Part shown: in pieces, positions 62,590 to 64,000 of the stretch
Layout: each line of letters begins with the position of its first letter
Numbering within the stretch: position 1 is the stretch's first letter
DNA from: Eutreptiella sp. 'Long Island Sound 2002'
Taxonomy: Eukaryota; Euglenozoa; Euglenophyceae; Eutreptiales; Eutreptiaceae
Length of the DNA: 64,000 bases
Assembly: GCA_964036045.1 (NCBI GenBank)
Contig: OZ038380.1
Location: forward strand, 122,158,899 to 122,222,898
Direction: 5' to 3'
The notes under the pieces: model-generated
The model's database searches: none
The model's input: only the letters and a program-made list of their open reading frames with translations
Told to the model about the DNA's origin: nothing
Made by a program: the position numbers and the translations under genes

Positions 62590-63275
62590 CCGACACCGCC
62601 TGCAACGTAAGCCGACGCCCAGCCCAGTCCGCGGCTCCCGTGAGGTCCACCTCTTCTTCCGGGTCTTGTTTGCATCGGGGCTTGAGCCCTCGTCCCCCAC
62701 GCTGGGCTTTGCGGGCGGGGTATTGTCTAGCGGGGTCGCGGATCCATGGGGTGTAGCACGGGTTCTTGGACTCCGTCCAGGGTATCTTCCAGCCTCAGGC
62801 GATGTAGTGTCGGGTCAGCTTCATACCCTTGTCGTAGTCAACTGGTTTGACTCCAACCATGGTAAACTTTGCCGTTTGGTTGAGCTGCGCTTCCAAGATT
62901 GACGAGAACCCCGCACTGAACGTGTCGTGGAGATTGCATCTAGGTAGTCCCACGTCCACCTTCCTGCCGGAGGCTCATGGATTTCCTGCCAGCCCACCCA
63001 TAGTGCCATGGGGAACAAGTAGGGCTCCACCTTCTGTGGCGCGCACCCTTTTTTCTTGGTTGCACCTTCCGCTCCGTTGGCAGCCTCTGCCGGTGCTGGA
63101 GAGGCGGCGGGGCTGTCCAGGATTTGCGGTAAAGGAGGAGGGCTAGCGAGGAAGGCACACAAAACCTCTGCAATGCTGGGGAGGTTCAGTACGTGGCTGC
63201 GAACCCCTGCCCATTGTTCCCGAATTGCAGACTGCGGGAGTGAGGGGCAGTTCGCTCCATAGTGGCAGAACAACT
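62590..63275 (-). pseudogene. Unidentified minus-strand coding remnant
   Basis: One frame (63,273-62,940) reads REQWAGVRSHVLNLPSIAEV and VGWQEIHEPPAGRWTWDYLD. A shift near 62,925 leads to FSAGFSSILEAQLNQTAKFT and VGVKPVDYDKGMKLTRHYIA. After a TGA near 62,802 the same frame goes on with GWKIPWTESKNPCYTPWIRD. Composition and codon choice look coding, but I know no family. It may be another transposon protein. Confidence 0.4.
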
Positions 63276-63746
63276 GAAGGCAGGAAGGCGCATGCTACCT
63301 TGTCCTGGCATCCCCGTCCAATTGTGGGGATTCACTACAGCAGGGAGGCTAGTGCGGCGTTGGTGGGGGAGGGTGTTGGTGACCTAGGCTGGAGAGGGGA
63401 ACTTGGGGCCCGGAGTGGGGCTGCCGCCCAGGGGATTTTTTGGGAAACGGGGATGGGACGGCAAAGGAGATGTTGGACGCAACTCTACCGGCCTCAGGGC
63501 TTGCCACAGCCCTCCTCAGCACAACAGCAAGGTCATCAACGTCAGGCACCTGGGCCGAGGTGAGGACCCCGGCGGCGAGCATCACCAGCACCAGCACCAA
63601 GAGTTGCAACGAGCCGGGCGGCTGCACCTCCAACGAGGCCCGCAACGCACTGCGCACGGCGCTCGTGAATGCAAGCGGCCTGGATCAAAGACTGTGGAGC
63701 CTGGCCGTGATGGAAAGGAGGGGGGGCAGGGAACAAATGAAGCCCT
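63276..63746. other. Gap between two minus-strand coding traces; nothing assigned
   Basis: Open minus frames (for example LQLLVLVLVMLAAGVLTSAQ near 63,560-63,600) occur but are not convincing. Could be an intron or decayed coding DNA. Confidence 0.3.
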
Positions 63747-64000
63747 TTAGCTTAACGCCTTCAGCCCGCCGCTGCGCAGCGGCCGCCTGTTGGATTTGCT
63801 GCGGGGCGTGGTCCCGTTCACTGCAAACCAGGTCCTGGCGAACTTGAAGGACATTAGGTTGTCTTGCGCACCGCGCAGCTCTTGCTGGTGGGCATTGTAC
63901 CGCTCACGCAGTTGGGCATACTCAGTGGAGTAGGCAGACACGTCCACGTCCAGGACAAACAGCTCACCTGAGTGTGAGGTACTGGGCCGGGCAGACCCAA
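63747..64000 (-). CDS. Unidentified minus-strand frame running off the right edge
   Basis: The frame reads from the window edge through GELFVLDVDVSAYSTEYAQL, RERYNAHQQELRGAQDNLMS and FKFARTWFAVNGTTPRSK to a stop at 63,747. The amphipathic, Gln/Arg-rich helix suggests a structured protein. It lies in the same orientation as the remnant at 62,590-63,275 and may belong to the same gene or element. No family is recognised. Confidence 0.4.
   Translation of the reverse strand, partial: GSARPSTSHSGELFVLDVDVSAYSTEYAQLRERYNAHQQELRGAQDNLMSFKFARTWFAVNGTTPRSKSNRRPLRSGGLKALS

Noticed and set aside
1-64000. CRISPR arrays, operons, bacterial promoters or rRNA genes
   Set aside because: The tandem repeats have no unique spacers of constant length, gene content is retrotransposon-type, and no rRNA-like stretch was recognised.

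Overview
This window is eukaryotic nuclear DNA made almost entirely of retrotransposons and satellite-like repeats. I see no host gene I can name. The evidence for a eukaryote is direct: non-LTR retrotransposons with apurinic-type endonuclease, reverse transcriptase (RT) and RNase H domains; a Ty3-type LTR retrotransposon with LTRs, primer-binding site and polypurine tract; a hAT-type transposase remnant; a poly(A)-tailed retrocopy; and several minisatellites. Most of the sequence is GC-rich with strong strand asymmetry (GT-rich or CCA-rich blocks). The lineage cannot be fixed from the sequence; a large repeat-rich genome of a protist, alga or invertebrate would fit.

Layout: 1-1,497 is a minisatellite of about 121 bp (two half-units of about 60 bp), followed by low-complexity GT-rich DNA to about 3,655. 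A first LINE (here NLR-A, + strand) occupies about 4.7-12.96 kb. It has a broken ORF1 region, three 132-bp repeats, and one long endonuclease-RT-RNase H frame with two in-frame stops. Low-complexity DNA follows to 16.1 kb.

From 16,130 to 50,632 lies one Ty3-type element on the minus strand (LTRs 16,130-16,626 and 50,182-50,632). It has been blown up from about 9.9 kb to 34.5 kb by nested insertions. (1) A 5'-truncated LINE (NLR-B, +) sits in its RT gene, 19,145-37,263, with a 17-bp target-site duplication (TSD). (2) Inside NLR-B, on the minus strand, sits a 15.9-kb non-LTR element (here GLR-1 copy 1, 19,414-35,275) with a 14-bp TSD. (3) A 5'-truncated second copy of GLR-1 (40,762-46,756, +) sits in the gag/pol junction region and is flanked by a direct duplication of about 498 bp.

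GLR-1 is the most interesting object here. Its order is: ORF1 with a C2H2 finger; a polyprotein of about 2,200 codons (endonuclease, RT with HIDD, RNase H, zinc finger, then a long C-terminal extension with a second zinc cluster); ORF3; ORF4, coupled to ORF3 by an overlapping TGATG; and a long 3' UTR ending in conserved stem-loops and a (TCAAACC)n tail. A clearly diverged relative (GLR-2, +, about 51.05-57.9 kb) keeps the same order of polyprotein C-terminus, ORF3 and ORF4. The extra 3' genes are therefore a conserved module of a giant LINE family that I do not recognise.

The right end (57.9-64 kb) holds minisatellites, a cryptic GT repeat, a hAT/DUF659 transposase fragment (minus), a cluster of TGATGTCATCA-type palindromes, and weak minus-strand coding traces running off the edge. 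Almost every coding region carries frameshifts or stops, so the window reads as a layered graveyard of elements. The order of insertion can be inferred: Ty3 first, then the elements nested within it.
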